This document shows, in pieces, positions 50,928 to 59,607 of a DNA stretch of 64,000 nt. This DNA comes from Hyalangium versicolor (GTDB lineage Bacteria > Myxococcota > Myxococcia > Myxococcales > Myxococcaceae): NCBI RefSeq assembly GCF_020103695.1, contig NZ_JAHXBF010000007.1:336536-400535 (forward strand), written 5' to 3'. A program made the position numbers and the translations under genes. Each line of letters opens with the position of its first letter. Position 1 is the stretch's first letter. The notes beneath the pieces are model-generated. The model saw only the letters and a list, made by a program, of their open reading frames with translations. It was not told where the DNA came from and searched no databases.

Positions 50928-51779
50928 TCACGCTGCCTCATCCGGGGCGTGCCGAGCCGACTCCCAGGCGAGCATCGCCCGCTTGCGCGGCAGGCCCCAC
51001 CGATACTGCCCGAAGGCTCCCGTCTTCCGAATGACGCGGTGACAGGGGATGAGCAGGCCGATGGGATTGCCACCCACCGCCGAGCCCACGGCCCGGACAG
51101 CACGTGGCGCCTCGACAGCCTGGGCAATGTCCTCGTAAGTGGCCACAGCTCCAGAAGGGATGCGCAGCAGTGCTTCCCAGACCTTGAGCTGGAAGTTCGT
51201 CCCCTTCACCAAGAGGTTCAGAGGTTGGAACTCCCTCGGCGTTCGCTGGGGGAAGATGCGCTCGGCGTAGGGCCGGGTGGCTTCGGGGGCCTGCACCAGC
51301 GCCGCTCGAGGCCATTCCGCTCGAAGCTCCGCCACGGCCTCATCCCAGGAAGAGCCTGTCAGGAACCGCAGGGCGCAGATGCCTCGTTCGCACACAGCCA
51401 GCAGGTAATCCCCGAACGGAGAAGCGTGCACACCGTACCGGAGCGTCAGCCCTGCCCCTCCCTGTTTGAACTCGCCAGGCGTCATCGCCGTCAGCGTGAC
51501 GAACAGATCATGCAGGCGCCCACCGCTCGAGAGCCCCGCATCATAGGTGGCGTCGAGCAGGCTGCGGCGCTCGGTAAGGAGCTGCTTGGCGTTCTCCAGC
51601 GTCTGGAACTGGAGGAAGCGCTTGGGGCTGATACCGGCCCAGCGCGTGAACAGGCGCTGGAAGTGGTACGGGCTCAGACCCACGTGCGCGGCGACCTCGG
51701 CAAGAGGGGGCTGGTTCTGTCCATGCGCGTCTAGGAAGTGGATGGCGCGCTCGATGCGGGCGTAGTCGCTGGTAGCCAT
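50928..51779 (-). CDS. AraC-type HTH plus methylated-DNA-protein-cysteine methyltransferase (Ada-like)
   Basis: A 283-residue bifunctional protein: an AraC-type HTH (LAEVAAHVGLSPYHFQRLFTR; GISPKRFLQF) at 20-100 and a C-terminal O6-alkylguanine repair domain with Cys246 in IPCHRVIRKTG. It lacks the N-terminal zinc/phosphotriester domain of full Ada. It probably repairs alkylated DNA and activates its own expression. ATG at 51779 is chosen since the longer frame upstream has no RBS. A 25-bp palindrome lies ~145 bp upstream. Confidence 0.92.
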   Translation of the reverse strand: MATSDYARIERAIHFLDAHGQNQPPLAEVAAHVGLSPYHFQRLFTRWAGISPKRFLQFQTLENAKQLLTERRSLLDATYDAGLSSGGRLHDLFVTLTAMTPGEFKQGGAGLTLRYGVHASPFGDYLLAVCERGICALRFLTGSSWDEAVAELRAEWPRAALVQAPEATRPYAERIFPQRTPREFQPLNLLVKGTNFQLKVWEALLRIPSGAVATYEDIAQAVEAPRAVRAVGSAVGGNPIGLLIPCHRVIRKTGAFGQYRWGLPRKRAMLAWESARHAPDEAA

Positions 51780-51924
51780 GATTCGAGGACTCCCAAGAGG
51801 ATGCCTCATCAGTAGAGCCGGTACGACCACCGGACAACCCGGTTCTTGCGCTCACTTCACACGGGTTCGGCTCTCAACCGACAGCGACTCCCGAAGGCCC
51901 CCCCTGTCCGGCGCGGTCTGGCCC

Positions 51925-51949
51925 AACCTGCATGCTAAGCATACAGGTT
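51925..51949. promoter_or_regulatory. Near-perfect 25-bp palindrome, candidate operator
   Basis: Arms AACCTGCATGCT and AGCATACAGGTT around a central A match at 11 of 12 positions. It lies 63 bp after the stop of the metallo-beta-lactamase-fold gene and 146 bp before the Ada-like gene, on its promoter side. A dimeric regulator site is likely. A terminator is less likely, since no T-run follows in either direction. Confidence 0.6.
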
Positions 51950-52011
51950 CGCAACAAACCCGCCCGACAGGGGCACCAGCCACACCGCTTCCTCATCAAC
52001 AGGAGAACAGC

Positions 52012-52929
52012 CTACGGTGCCGAGCCCGCGGCCTTCGCCTGCCGCGCCCACTCCGCCGGCAGACCGATTCCCAGGAACGCGTCGAACCGCAGCCCCGGGT
52101 AGGCCGACAGGATTCTCGAGCGGATATTCCCCAGGGCTTCCTTGCTCGGCGTGCCCTGCGGCTTCTCGGCCGCTACCTCGGCGATGACGCGCTCCAGGTA
52201 CGCGCGCTCCGCATCCAGCAGCCCCGCACTCCCCGAGGGCCCTCGGCCCGGGTGCACGAACTTCGGCTTCAGCGCCTTCATCTCGTCGATGCGCACGAGC
52301 CACTCGTCCGTCCTGCCGATCTCCAGCCAGCTGTGCGAGTCGTTCGCCACCAGATCGCCCGGAAACAGGTGCCCCTCGTACTCGACCACCACGTGGCTCT
52401 CACTGCAGCCCGCGCCCATCACGTGCGCCTTCACCGTCACGCCCGCCGCGCTCAGCTCCGTCGTCGAAGGGCCGAAGCTGTCCGGCAACGGCACCTCCGT
52501 GGGGTAGTCCGGCTTGTACCGGTCATAGAACGCCTCCGTCCGGATCTGGTGCACGTGCGGAATGAGCGCGCGCACCTGCTCGCTCGTCACCACCCGGATG
52601 CCTCGCTTGTGCAGCACGTTCGTCCCGTTGAACTTGTCCGGATTCGGATGCAGGACGATGGCCAGCACCGCCTTCTTCCCCGTCACCTGCTCGGCCCAGT
52701 TCACGAACTCCTCGGCCTCGGATGGCAGGAACTGCGTGTCGATGAGGATCAACCCCTCGGGCCCTTCAATCCAGTAGGACGAGGTGCTGAACCCCCACGG
52801 CGAGGACACGTACGTGCCCACGCGCGAGTCCCCGGCGGAGGTCAGCGTCACCTGCGCGCGAGCAGGAACCTGGACGGAGGCACAGCCCGCGACGAGCGCG
52901 AGCAACACGGCGGAAACAAGGCGAAGCAT
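52012..52929 (-). CDS. Metallo-beta-lactamase-fold lipoprotein with altered metal-binding motifs
   Basis: A 305-residue exported lipoprotein (lipobox LVAGCA). The fold is clear: SYWIEGPEGLILIDTQFLPS, VLAIVLHPNPDKFNGTNVL and HLFPGDLVANDSHSW. The usual HxHxDH is HPNPDK here, GxxH after strand 9 is GAGCSES, and the last His motif reads VHPGRGPSG, so most zinc ligands are changed, with one Asp kept. It may be a non-hydrolytic or differently metallated member. AGGAG lies 8 nt before ATG at 52929. The family usually includes class B beta-lactamases and glyoxalases. Confidence 0.85.
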   Translation of the reverse strand: MLRLVSAVLLALVAGCASVQVPARAQVTLTSAGDSRVGTYVSSPWGFSTSSYWIEGPEGLILIDTQFLPSEAEEFVNWAEQVTGKKAVLAIVLHPNPDKFNGTNVLHKRGIRVVTSEQVRALIPHVHQIRTEAFYDRYKPDYPTEVPLPDSFGPSTTELSAAGVTVKAHVMGAGCSESHVVVEYEGHLFPGDLVANDSHSWLEIGRTDEWLVRIDEMKALKPKFVHPGRGPSGSAGLLDAERAYLERVIAEVAAEKPQGTPSKEALGNIRSRILSAYPGLRFDAFLGIGLPAEWARQAKAAGSAP

Positions 52930-53068
52930 GGTGCGGTCTCCTGAGCGGCCGCCCTTCTTACGCGCTCCCACCGCCAGCCGACAACCCACACGGATTGACT
53001 CACCCCCGCGCGTCCTGCCTCGCCCCAGTCTCCAGCCAAGCCCGCGTGCCGCCAGTGTTTCGAGCGGA

Positions 53069-54175
53069 TCAGTCCGTGCCCGTCAGCCTCGAGCCCGAGG
53101 GCAGGGCGAACTCGTTGTCGGACCAGATGGGCGGTTGGGTCTCCCCAGTGAAGGACCGCAGCCGCCGGTAGTCCGGGTACTCGGCCTGGACCGTCAGCAG
53201 ATCCCCCGGTTGGATGACCTGGTCCCCATTCGGGTGGAGCTTCTCCTGCTCTCCCCGGCGCAGCGCCAGTGCCAACGCTCCGAACCGATCCCGCATCTCC
53301 GAGATGGTGAGCCCCGGCAGCCCCGTGCGCACCTCGAACACGGACACCACCATCAGGTGACCGCCGATCCGGAACGAATGGACGATGCGCGGATCCAACG
53401 CCGCCAGCGCCATGGCCGGCGCCGCCAGCGAGGAGCTCGAGAGCGCCTCCGCCTTGAACGTGTCCCGTACCTTGGCCACCAGGTCGTCGTCGAACAGGCG
53501 GATCACCACCCGAATGGAGGGGTTCAGCCGCCGCGCGTCCAGCGCGATGTTCAGGTTCGCCAGGTCATCGTCCGTCGCGCAGACGATGGCCGATGCCGCC
53601 CTCACATTCATGCGCGGCAGGCACTGCGGACTGCGGATGTCGTCGATGAGCAACGGCACCTGCTCGTCTCGCAACACCCCCACGAAGGCACCGTCCTCAC
53701 GCTTCTCCACCACCACCACGTCCTTGCCCATGGAGCGCAACTGGTCCACCACGCGGTACCCCACCCGCCCCGCCCCGCACACGATGATGTGACCCTTCAT
53801 CGTCTCGGCAATCACCTCGATCCACTCCTTGTCGCTCTTGTGCTTGGCGAAGAACAGGTAGGCGAAGCGCACCACGCCATCCACCACCAGCGCGATGCCC
53901 ACCGGCGGGATGAGGATGTTGAACACAATGGCCACCCAGTCATCCCCGCAGTCCAGCGAGGGCTGACCGAACAGCAGGAAGTACACGTGCTCCAGCGCCT
54001 TGCCCGCTCGCACCGGAGAGCCATCCGGCGCATGGCACCGCCACTGGTACACAGGCGGCGCTCCCAGGAACAGCAGCGTCGTCAGCATCAGCGTCGTGCG
54101 GAACCGCTTGATGAGCGCCCGCAGATACCGGAGGTTGGCGATCAGCCGTCGGCCTGGGGGCGTGGGGTACTTCAT
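53069..54175 (-). CDS. Ion channel with TrkA-N/TrkA-C (RCK) domains
   Basis: A 368-residue protein. Residues 1-120 hold two membrane helices (TLMLTTLLFLGAPPVYQW; VAIVFNILIPPVGIALVVDGVV) with an unusual loop between them in which no TVGYG-type selectivity filter is seen. From ~130 an RCK/TrkA-N Rossmann domain begins (HIIVCGAGRVGYRVVDQL), binding NAD(H) or a nucleotide. A TrkA-C domain (LTISEMRDRFGALALALRRG; GDQVIQPGDLLTVQAE) closes it. Potassium transport is likely but lacks a filter signature. It overlaps the tatC stop by 4 bp, so they are translated together. Confidence 0.85.
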   Translation of the reverse strand: MKYPTPPGRRLIANLRYLRALIKRFRTTLMLTTLLFLGAPPVYQWRCHAPDGSPVRAGKALEHVYFLLFGQPSLDCGDDWVAIVFNILIPPVGIALVVDGVVRFAYLFFAKHKSDKEWIEVIAETMKGHIIVCGAGRVGYRVVDQLRSMGKDVVVVEKREDGAFVGVLRDEQVPLLIDDIRSPQCLPRMNVRAASAIVCATDDDLANLNIALDARRLNPSIRVVIRLFDDDLVAKVRDTFKAEALSSSSLAAPAMALAALDPRIVHSFRIGGHLMVVSVFEVRTGLPGLTISEMRDRFGALALALRRGEQEKLHPNGDQVIQPGDLLTVQAEYPDYRRLRSFTGETQPPIWSDNEFALPSGSRLTGTD

Positions 54176-55428
54176 GATGTAGGCGTGATGCTCGTGGCGG
54201 CCTCGTTGCGCGCCCGCCTCCGCTCGATCATCCACACCGCCAACACGCCCATCTCGTAGCAGAGCAACATCGGCCCGGCCATCAGCGACAGGTTCACCAC
54301 ATCCCCAGTCGGCGTGAGCACCGCCGCGAGGATCAGGCACACCACGAAGGCGTGGCGCTGGTACTTGAACAGCCACTTGCTCTGCACCACGCCCACGATG
54401 CCCAGCAGCGCCATCACCAGCGGCAGCTCGAAGATGACTCCGAAGGCCAGGATGAGCACCAGCACCAGCGAGAGCTGCTCGTCCATGGTGAGCATGGGCC
54501 GCGTCCAGCTGAGCGCCTCGTGGCGCGCATGCCCCGCCGCCAGCTCCTTCTGGAGCTTCCACATCCTCGCCAGTTCCTCGGTGCGCGTGGGCGCCACGCC
54601 CGCCAGCAGGCTGGCCGCCTCATCCATCGCCGAGGCAGCCGCCGCGAAGTCCTTGCGGCCGAACGCCTCCACCGCCACCACCCGCTTCTCCACCGCCTGC
54701 CGCAGCACCAGCCGCGCCGGAGCGCCGAAGCCCTCCGCCGCCGCGTCCAACAACTGCCCCAGCCCGTCCAGGCGCGCGGACATCTCCACCGCCTCGGAGG
54801 GCACCACCTCGGGATCCACCAGCTGCGGATCTCCCGAGGTCTCCAGGCCCGTGGCCGCCTCCTTGGCCAACTGGCCCGCACGCTCCGCGTCTCCGACGCG
54901 CAGGAAGCGCAGGACGTCCTCCGTCCGCAGCTTCGCCGTGTCCAGGCGTTGTTCCAGCGCGGTGGAGTCCTCCTCGTTCAGGAGGAACTGGAACATGGAG
55001 GGCAGGATGACCAGGTAGCAGAAGACCACGCCGGCAACGAACGCCACCGAGCCCAGGAACACGAAGGGCGAGGCATAACGCCGCTCCTCCGGGTACAGCC
55101 CCGGAGAGACGAAGCCCCAGATCTGCCAGAGGATGACGGGCGTCGTGAGGAAGATGCCGCAGTACAGGCCCACCTTCATCAGGACGTTGATCTCCTCGAT
55201 GCCCGATGTGTAGACGAGCGCGCGCCCTCCCGGCGGCAGCGCCGCCAACACCGGCTTCATCAACAACCCGAAGATGGGCCGGGCGAAGATGAGGGAGACC
55301 GCTCCCAGGATGAGCACCGCGAAGGTGCACTTCAGGAGACGGCCGCGGAGCTCCGTGAGGTGCTCCGCCAGCGACATGCGCAGTTCGGGTTCCGGCTGAG
55401 AAGGCTGAGGAGGAGGAGAAGGGAACAA
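54172..55428 (-). CDS. tatC: Sec-independent translocase subunit TatC with a large periplasmic insertion
   Basis: A 418-residue polytopic protein of the Tat translocon, exporting folded proteins. The family core is present: SLAEHLTELRGRLLKCTFAV (N-terminal signal-binding helix), FLTTPVILWQIWGFVSPGLYPEERR (the conserved loop), and TM4-6 (LVLVLILAFGVIFELPLVM; FVVCLILAAVLTPTGDVVNLSLMAGPMLL). Between TM3 and TM4, in the periplasmic loop, lies an extra ~145-residue helical stretch (from EEDSTALEQRLDTAKLR to MLTMDEQL). E. coli TatC is 258 residues long. A TTG at 55428 or the ATG at 55377 may be the start. It sits downstream of tatB with 2 bp between. Confidence 0.93.
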   Translation of the reverse strand: MFPSPPPQPSQPEPELRMSLAEHLTELRGRLLKCTFAVLILGAVSLIFARPIFGLLMKPVLAALPPGGRALVYTSGIEEINVLMKVGLYCGIFLTTPVILWQIWGFVSPGLYPEERRYASPFVFLGSVAFVAGVVFCYLVILPSMFQFLLNEEDSTALEQRLDTAKLRTEDVLRFLRVGDAERAGQLAKEAATGLETSGDPQLVDPEVVPSEAVEMSARLDGLGQLLDAAAEGFGAPARLVLRQAVEKRVVAVEAFGRKDFAAAASAMDEAASLLAGVAPTRTEELARMWKLQKELAAGHARHEALSWTRPMLTMDEQLSLVLVLILAFGVIFELPLVMALLGIVGVVQSKWLFKYQRHAFVVCLILAAVLTPTGDVVNLSLMAGPMLLCYEMGVLAVWMIERRRARNEAATSITPTS

Positions 55429-55430
55429 GG

Positions 55431-55937
55431 CTAGCTCTGCTTCGGTGCGTTGCGGGCCACCGTGCCCGGAATGGGATCAAACCGCGGAAGGGGCTCCTCA
55501 TCACCCGAAGCGCCCTCCCCCGTGCTGGCTGGAGAAGCTCCCGGAGAGGCTGCCGCCGCGGTTCCCACCGGAGCGCCCGCCGCCGAGGCCAGGCCTTCCG
55601 CCACCGACGGCTGCGGCGTGGAGGGCGGAGGAACAGCCCCCTCGTGCGGCACGGACATGTCCGGAGGCAGGGGCAGCGCCGGGTGGACAGGCGAGCTCAA
55701 CTCGGGCGTCGCGGCCGCCACGGGAGGCGGGGGCGCAGGGGTGGGCTCGCGCTGGATGTCCTGATCCATCTGGTAGAACTCGCGCACCACCACGCTGCGG
55801 ACTTCATCCGTCTGCCGGCGGAACTCGCGCAGGAACTTGCCGATGCCGCGAGCCAATTCCGGGAGCCGCTGCGGCCCCAGGATGAGCAGCGCGGCTATCA
55901 GGATGAAGACCATCTCGCCTGCGCCGATGTTGAACAT
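55431..55937 (-). CDS. tatB: Sec-independent translocase subunit TatB/TatA-like
   Basis: A 168-residue protein. It has the N-terminal helix and amphipathic helix of TatA/B (FNIGAGEMVFILIAALLILGP; QRLPELARGIGKFLREFRR). The Glu at position 8 and the 'GPQRLPELA' turn match TatB. The C-terminal ~100 residues are Pro/Ala-rich and variable. The ATG at 55937 is chosen. It leads an operon with tatC and the RCK channel gene. Confidence 0.9.
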   Translation of the reverse strand: MFNIGAGEMVFILIAALLILGPQRLPELARGIGKFLREFRRQTDEVRSVVVREFYQMDQDIQREPTPAPPPPVAAATPELSSPVHPALPLPPDMSVPHEGAVPPPSTPQPSVAEGLASAAGAPVGTAAAASPGASPASTGEGASGDEEPLPRFDPIPGTVARNAPKQS

Positions 55938-56066
55938 GTCGGACAGCTCCGCTGAAGACTGGCCCGGGGTTATCGCGCCATGGGGCTCCCAGCGCAACCG
56001 GGAGACGCCATCCGGCGTCCATCCAACACAGTCCCTGGTTGGCCGGAAGCTCCCCTGAGGGTGGGG

Positions 56067-57341
56067 CTAGTGGTCGGAAGAGGCCTGGGACGCCAGGGCG
56101 GGGGCTGCCGCCAGGGCCGGACCCGGCTGGGAGGCGCCCCGGGACCGGATCTGACGCTCCACGACGAAAATCATGGGGGGAACCGCCAGGGCAAGAACGA
56201 TGGAGACCATGGCCACATGGTCGATCCCCACCAGGCTCTCATCCGGCAGGGTCTTCAGGATCATGGGAGCCACCACGGCAGAGGATACCGCCGAAGCCAT
56301 GTGGGAGATGGCCGACTGCAGCGACATGAAGCGCGCGCGCACGGCGTTCTCGGGCACCTTCGAGGTGAGGGTGTTGTAGGCCACGTTGCGCATGCCCATG
56401 GCCATCATGAAGCCGATGAAGACGCCGTGGATGGGGAACCACTTGGGATAGTTCACGAAGCCGATGTAGGTGAGGACGATCCCCAGGAGCACCCCCGCGG
56501 TACCCACGCGGAAGGCGCCCAGCTTGTCCACCCGAGAGCCCGCCACGCGCAGCGTCACGAAGCCCACCAGGCCACCGACCAGGTAGAGGTTCCACAGCTC
56601 CTCGCGCGGGTAGCCCAGGTTGTGGACCACATAGGGGGGGATGGTGGGGATGAGCACGAAGCCGCTCATCATCACCAGCGCCGACATCAAGTAGGACAGC
56701 TGGACGTCCTTGCGGCTCAGCAGCTCCCACACGCCCACGGGATGGGCCCGCCGAGCCCCCTTCTCCAGGTGTCCGCGCACGGGGGGCAGGAAGAAGATGG
56801 AGCCCAGCACCACCAACACCCCCATGCCCGCCACCCCGAGAAAAGGAGCGCGCCAGCCCGCCATGTCCGCGGCCTTCAGGGACAGGGGCAGCCCCATCAC
56901 CTGCGCCACGGAGAAGGCCCCCATGACGGCACCCATGGCCTTGCCGCGGCGCTCCTGGGGGATGAGATCCGCGATCATGGCCAGCGACAGCGAGGTGGCG
57001 GGGCCTCCGAAGATGCCAGCGCACACCCGGGCCAGCAGCAGCGAGTGCAGCCCCGTCGCCAAGCCCCCCGCCGCCGTGGCCATGACGAGCCCCAGCATGG
57101 ACACGGCCAACGCCTTGCGCCGATCGAAGCGATCCAGGAAGTAGCCACCCAGCAGTCCCGCGATGCTCGCCGCGCCGGTATAGCTGCCCGCGATGATGCC
57201 GGTGTGAGCCGAGTCGATCCCCAGCGCCCCCGAGTAATAGGGGGCCAGCGGCATCACCATCACGAAGTCGAGGATGTTGACGAACTGGACCGCCCCGATG
57301 AGGAAGATGACCGCGCGCTCGGAGACCGGCTTGGACGACAT
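56067..57341 (-). CDS. MFS transporter
   Basis: A 424-residue 12-helix permease: AVIFLIGAVQFVNILDFVMVMPLAP opens helix 1, the loop 2-3 signature GGYFLDRFDRRKA is present, and further helices follow with RGKAMGAVMGAFSVAQV in mid-N. Loop 8-9 has AGSRVDKLGAFRVG. It resembles efflux MFS proteins of the AraJ/YfcJ type; substrate unknown. No adjacent regulator gene is seen. Confidence 0.92.
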   Translation of the reverse strand: MSSKPVSERAVIFLIGAVQFVNILDFVMVMPLAPYYSGALGIDSAHTGIIAGSYTGAASIAGLLGGYFLDRFDRRKALAVSMLGLVMATAAGGLATGLHSLLLARVCAGIFGGPATSLSLAMIADLIPQERRGKAMGAVMGAFSVAQVMGLPLSLKAADMAGWRAPFLGVAGMGVLVVLGSIFFLPPVRGHLEKGARRAHPVGVWELLSRKDVQLSYLMSALVMMSGFVLIPTIPPYVVHNLGYPREELWNLYLVGGLVGFVTLRVAGSRVDKLGAFRVGTAGVLLGIVLTYIGFVNYPKWFPIHGVFIGFMMAMGMRNVAYNTLTSKVPENAVRARFMSLQSAISHMASAVSSAVVAPMILKTLPDESLVGIDHVAMVSIVLALAVPPMIFVVERQIRSRGASQPGPALAAAPALASQASSDH

Positions 57342-57408
57342 GGGGATGAATTCCTAGCACCCACGCCCCAGAAGTGCACTGTGGGTGCAACGGTCCCGAC
57401 CCGCTGCG

Positions 57409-59460
57409 TCAGACGCGGAAGCGGCGGACCTCGCCTCTCAGCACCTCGGCCTGCTTCTGCAGGTGGTCGATCGCCTCCTCGAGTTGCTTGACGGAGCGTG
57501 TCTGGTGCTCGGACACGCTCTTGATGGTCTCCACGGCCTTGAGCACCTGCTCGCTGCCCTTGGTCTGCTCCTTCTGGGCGCGGTTGAGGTGGGTGACCAT
57601 CTCGTTGATGCTCTCGATGGAGCGGGTGATCTGCTTGCTGCCCTGCGTCTGCTCCTGGCTGCTGCGCTGCACGTGCGCGGTGATGGCCTTCATCCGCTCG
57701 GCGCTCTTGATGATCTGATCGCTGCCCTTGGCCTGCTCGTTGGAGGCCTTGGAGATCATCGACACCGTCTCGGAGATGCGCTGGATGGCCGTCGTCACCT
57801 GCCGGCTGCCGCGGGCCTGCTCCACGGTGGCGCGGGCAATGGCCTTCACCATCTGCGTGGCCTTCTGGGCGCTGTCGTTGATCTTCCACAGCGCGCCCTC
57901 GGCCTCGCGGCCCAACTGCACGCCCTCCTCCACGTTCTTCACGCCCTGGTTCATGACGGCCACGGCGTTGCGGCTCTCGTCCTGGATGCTGCGGATGAGC
58001 TCGGCGATCTCCTTGGTGGATGCGCCGGTGCGCTCGGCCAGGTCTTTGATCTCCTCGGCCACCACCGCGAAGCCCTTGCCGTGCTCTCCCGCCTGCGCGG
58101 CAATGATGGCGGCGTTGAGCGCCAGCAGGTTCGTCTGCTCGGCCACGTCGTCGATGACGTTGAGGATGTTGCCGATGTCCGAGATGCGCTTGCCCAGGCT
58201 CTCGATGACGCCCGCGGCGGTGCGGCTGGTGTCCTTGATACGGTCGATGCCCGTGAGCGTCTTCTGGAGAGACTCCACGCCGGACTGGGCGTCCTCGGAC
58301 ACCTGCTCGGACAGGCGCGCCGTCTCATTGGCATTCGTCTCCACCTGGCCGATAGACGAGTCCATCCGCTTGATGGAGCCGTTCGTCTCGTCCGTGGAGG
58401 AGGACAGCGCGGAGATGTTGGTGGCCACCTCGCGGATGGAGAAGGACATCTCCTCGATGGCGCTGGTGGTCTCCTCCACGCTGGCGGCCATGGACTGGAC
58501 GTTCTCGGCCACCTCGTCGTTGGTGGCCGCCATCTGCACGATGGAGGAGCTGCTCTGCTCAGCGCTCTGGTAGAGCACCTCCACGTTGTCCGCGATGCCC
58601 CGCAGGCTCGCCAGCATCTCCACCATGGAGGACGAGGTCTCCTCCACGCGCGCCTGCACGGTGCCCGCGCCCGAGGACACCGTGGTGCCAGTGCGAGAGA
58701 TCTGCTCGATGACGCCCGCCAGGCCCTCGGACACGCCGCGCACCCGGCCGAGCGTCTCACGCCAGCTCTGGGCGATGCGGTTGAGCGCCTCGGCCAACTT
58801 GCCCAGCTCGTCCTCGGTGGCCACGTCCACCCGGCCCGTGAGATCCGACTCGGCCAGCCGGCGCGCCATGGACATCATCGCGTCCAGCGGCTGGAGGATT
58901 CGCGCCCGGGTGACGAAGATGAAGATGGGTAGGAACAGCAGCATCCCCACGCCGAACACGCCCAAGACCTTGAGGCGCAGCGAGTACACCGCCTTGGTGA
59001 TGGAGGAGAAGTTCACCCCCACCAACACCCACCCCTTGTCTCCATCCAGAGCCTCGGTGATGAGCCGATCCCCATTCTCCAGATCGAACTCGGTGGGCAT
59101 TCCCTCCCGGACCATGCGAGCCACCAGTGCGTCGAAATCTCCTGGCGGACTGCCCACCGAGGCCACGCGCTGGCCGTCCTTGTTCACGATGGAGACGAAC
59201 TTGAAGTCGTCGTCCCGGCGCATGGGGTCGAGCATGCTGCGCAGCGGGTCCCCGGGCTGGAACGCCATCCCGTCCGCGGCGACGACACGGGAGATCTCCT
59301 GAGCCTTCGCGTGCCCGTGGACGGCGAGCCGCGTGTCCAGGAACTCCTTCACCCAGTCCGGCACCACGAAGGACAGTGCCAGGAAGAGAATGGCCTGGGC
59401 CGCAGTGAAGAACCCGAAGAGAACTCCTCGAAGACCGAATTTCTGGAAGCGACGAGCCAA
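57409..59460 (-). CDS. Methyl-accepting chemotaxis protein
   Basis: A 683-residue receptor. N-terminal membrane helix, ~140-residue extracytoplasmic sensor, second membrane helix (LKVLGVFGVGMLLFLPIFIFV), HAMP domain (ILQPLDAMMSMARRLAESDL), then the signalling domain with hairpin tip IDDVAEQTNLLALNAAIIAAQAGEHGKGF (family signature, here cited as landmarks). The C-terminal ends without a CheR-docking pentapeptide. TTG start at 59460 has a GGAG a few bases upstream. It signals to a Che-like pathway, none of which is in the window. Confidence 0.93.
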   Translation of the reverse strand: MARRFQKFGLRGVLFGFFTAAQAILFLALSFVVPDWVKEFLDTRLAVHGHAKAQEISRVVAADGMAFQPGDPLRSMLDPMRRDDDFKFVSIVNKDGQRVASVGSPPGDFDALVARMVREGMPTEFDLENGDRLITEALDGDKGWVLVGVNFSSITKAVYSLRLKVLGVFGVGMLLFLPIFIFVTRARILQPLDAMMSMARRLAESDLTGRVDVATEDELGKLAEALNRIAQSWRETLGRVRGVSEGLAGVIEQISRTGTTVSSGAGTVQARVEETSSSMVEMLASLRGIADNVEVLYQSAEQSSSSIVQMAATNDEVAENVQSMAASVEETTSAIEEMSFSIREVATNISALSSSTDETNGSIKRMDSSIGQVETNANETARLSEQVSEDAQSGVESLQKTLTGIDRIKDTSRTAAGVIESLGKRISDIGNILNVIDDVAEQTNLLALNAAIIAAQAGEHGKGFAVVAEEIKDLAERTGASTKEIAELIRSIQDESRNAVAVMNQGVKNVEEGVQLGREAEGALWKINDSAQKATQMVKAIARATVEQARGSRQVTTAIQRISETVSMISKASNEQAKGSDQIIKSAERMKAITAHVQRSSQEQTQGSKQITRSIESINEMVTHLNRAQKEQTKGSEQVLKAVETIKSVSEHQTRSVKQLEEAIDHLQKQAEVLRGEVRRFRV

Positions 59461-59607
59461 GGCTCCGCCATCAAAGGAGGGATTCCACCAAAGGGCAAGG
59501 AACGGGAAGGTCGTTTCCCTCCTCGGGACCGGAACAATCCCGGATCACCGTGGATTCTGGCCCACAGGGGGAGTAGGTCCTGGACCCTCAGCCCTGGAGC
59601 CTGCCCG

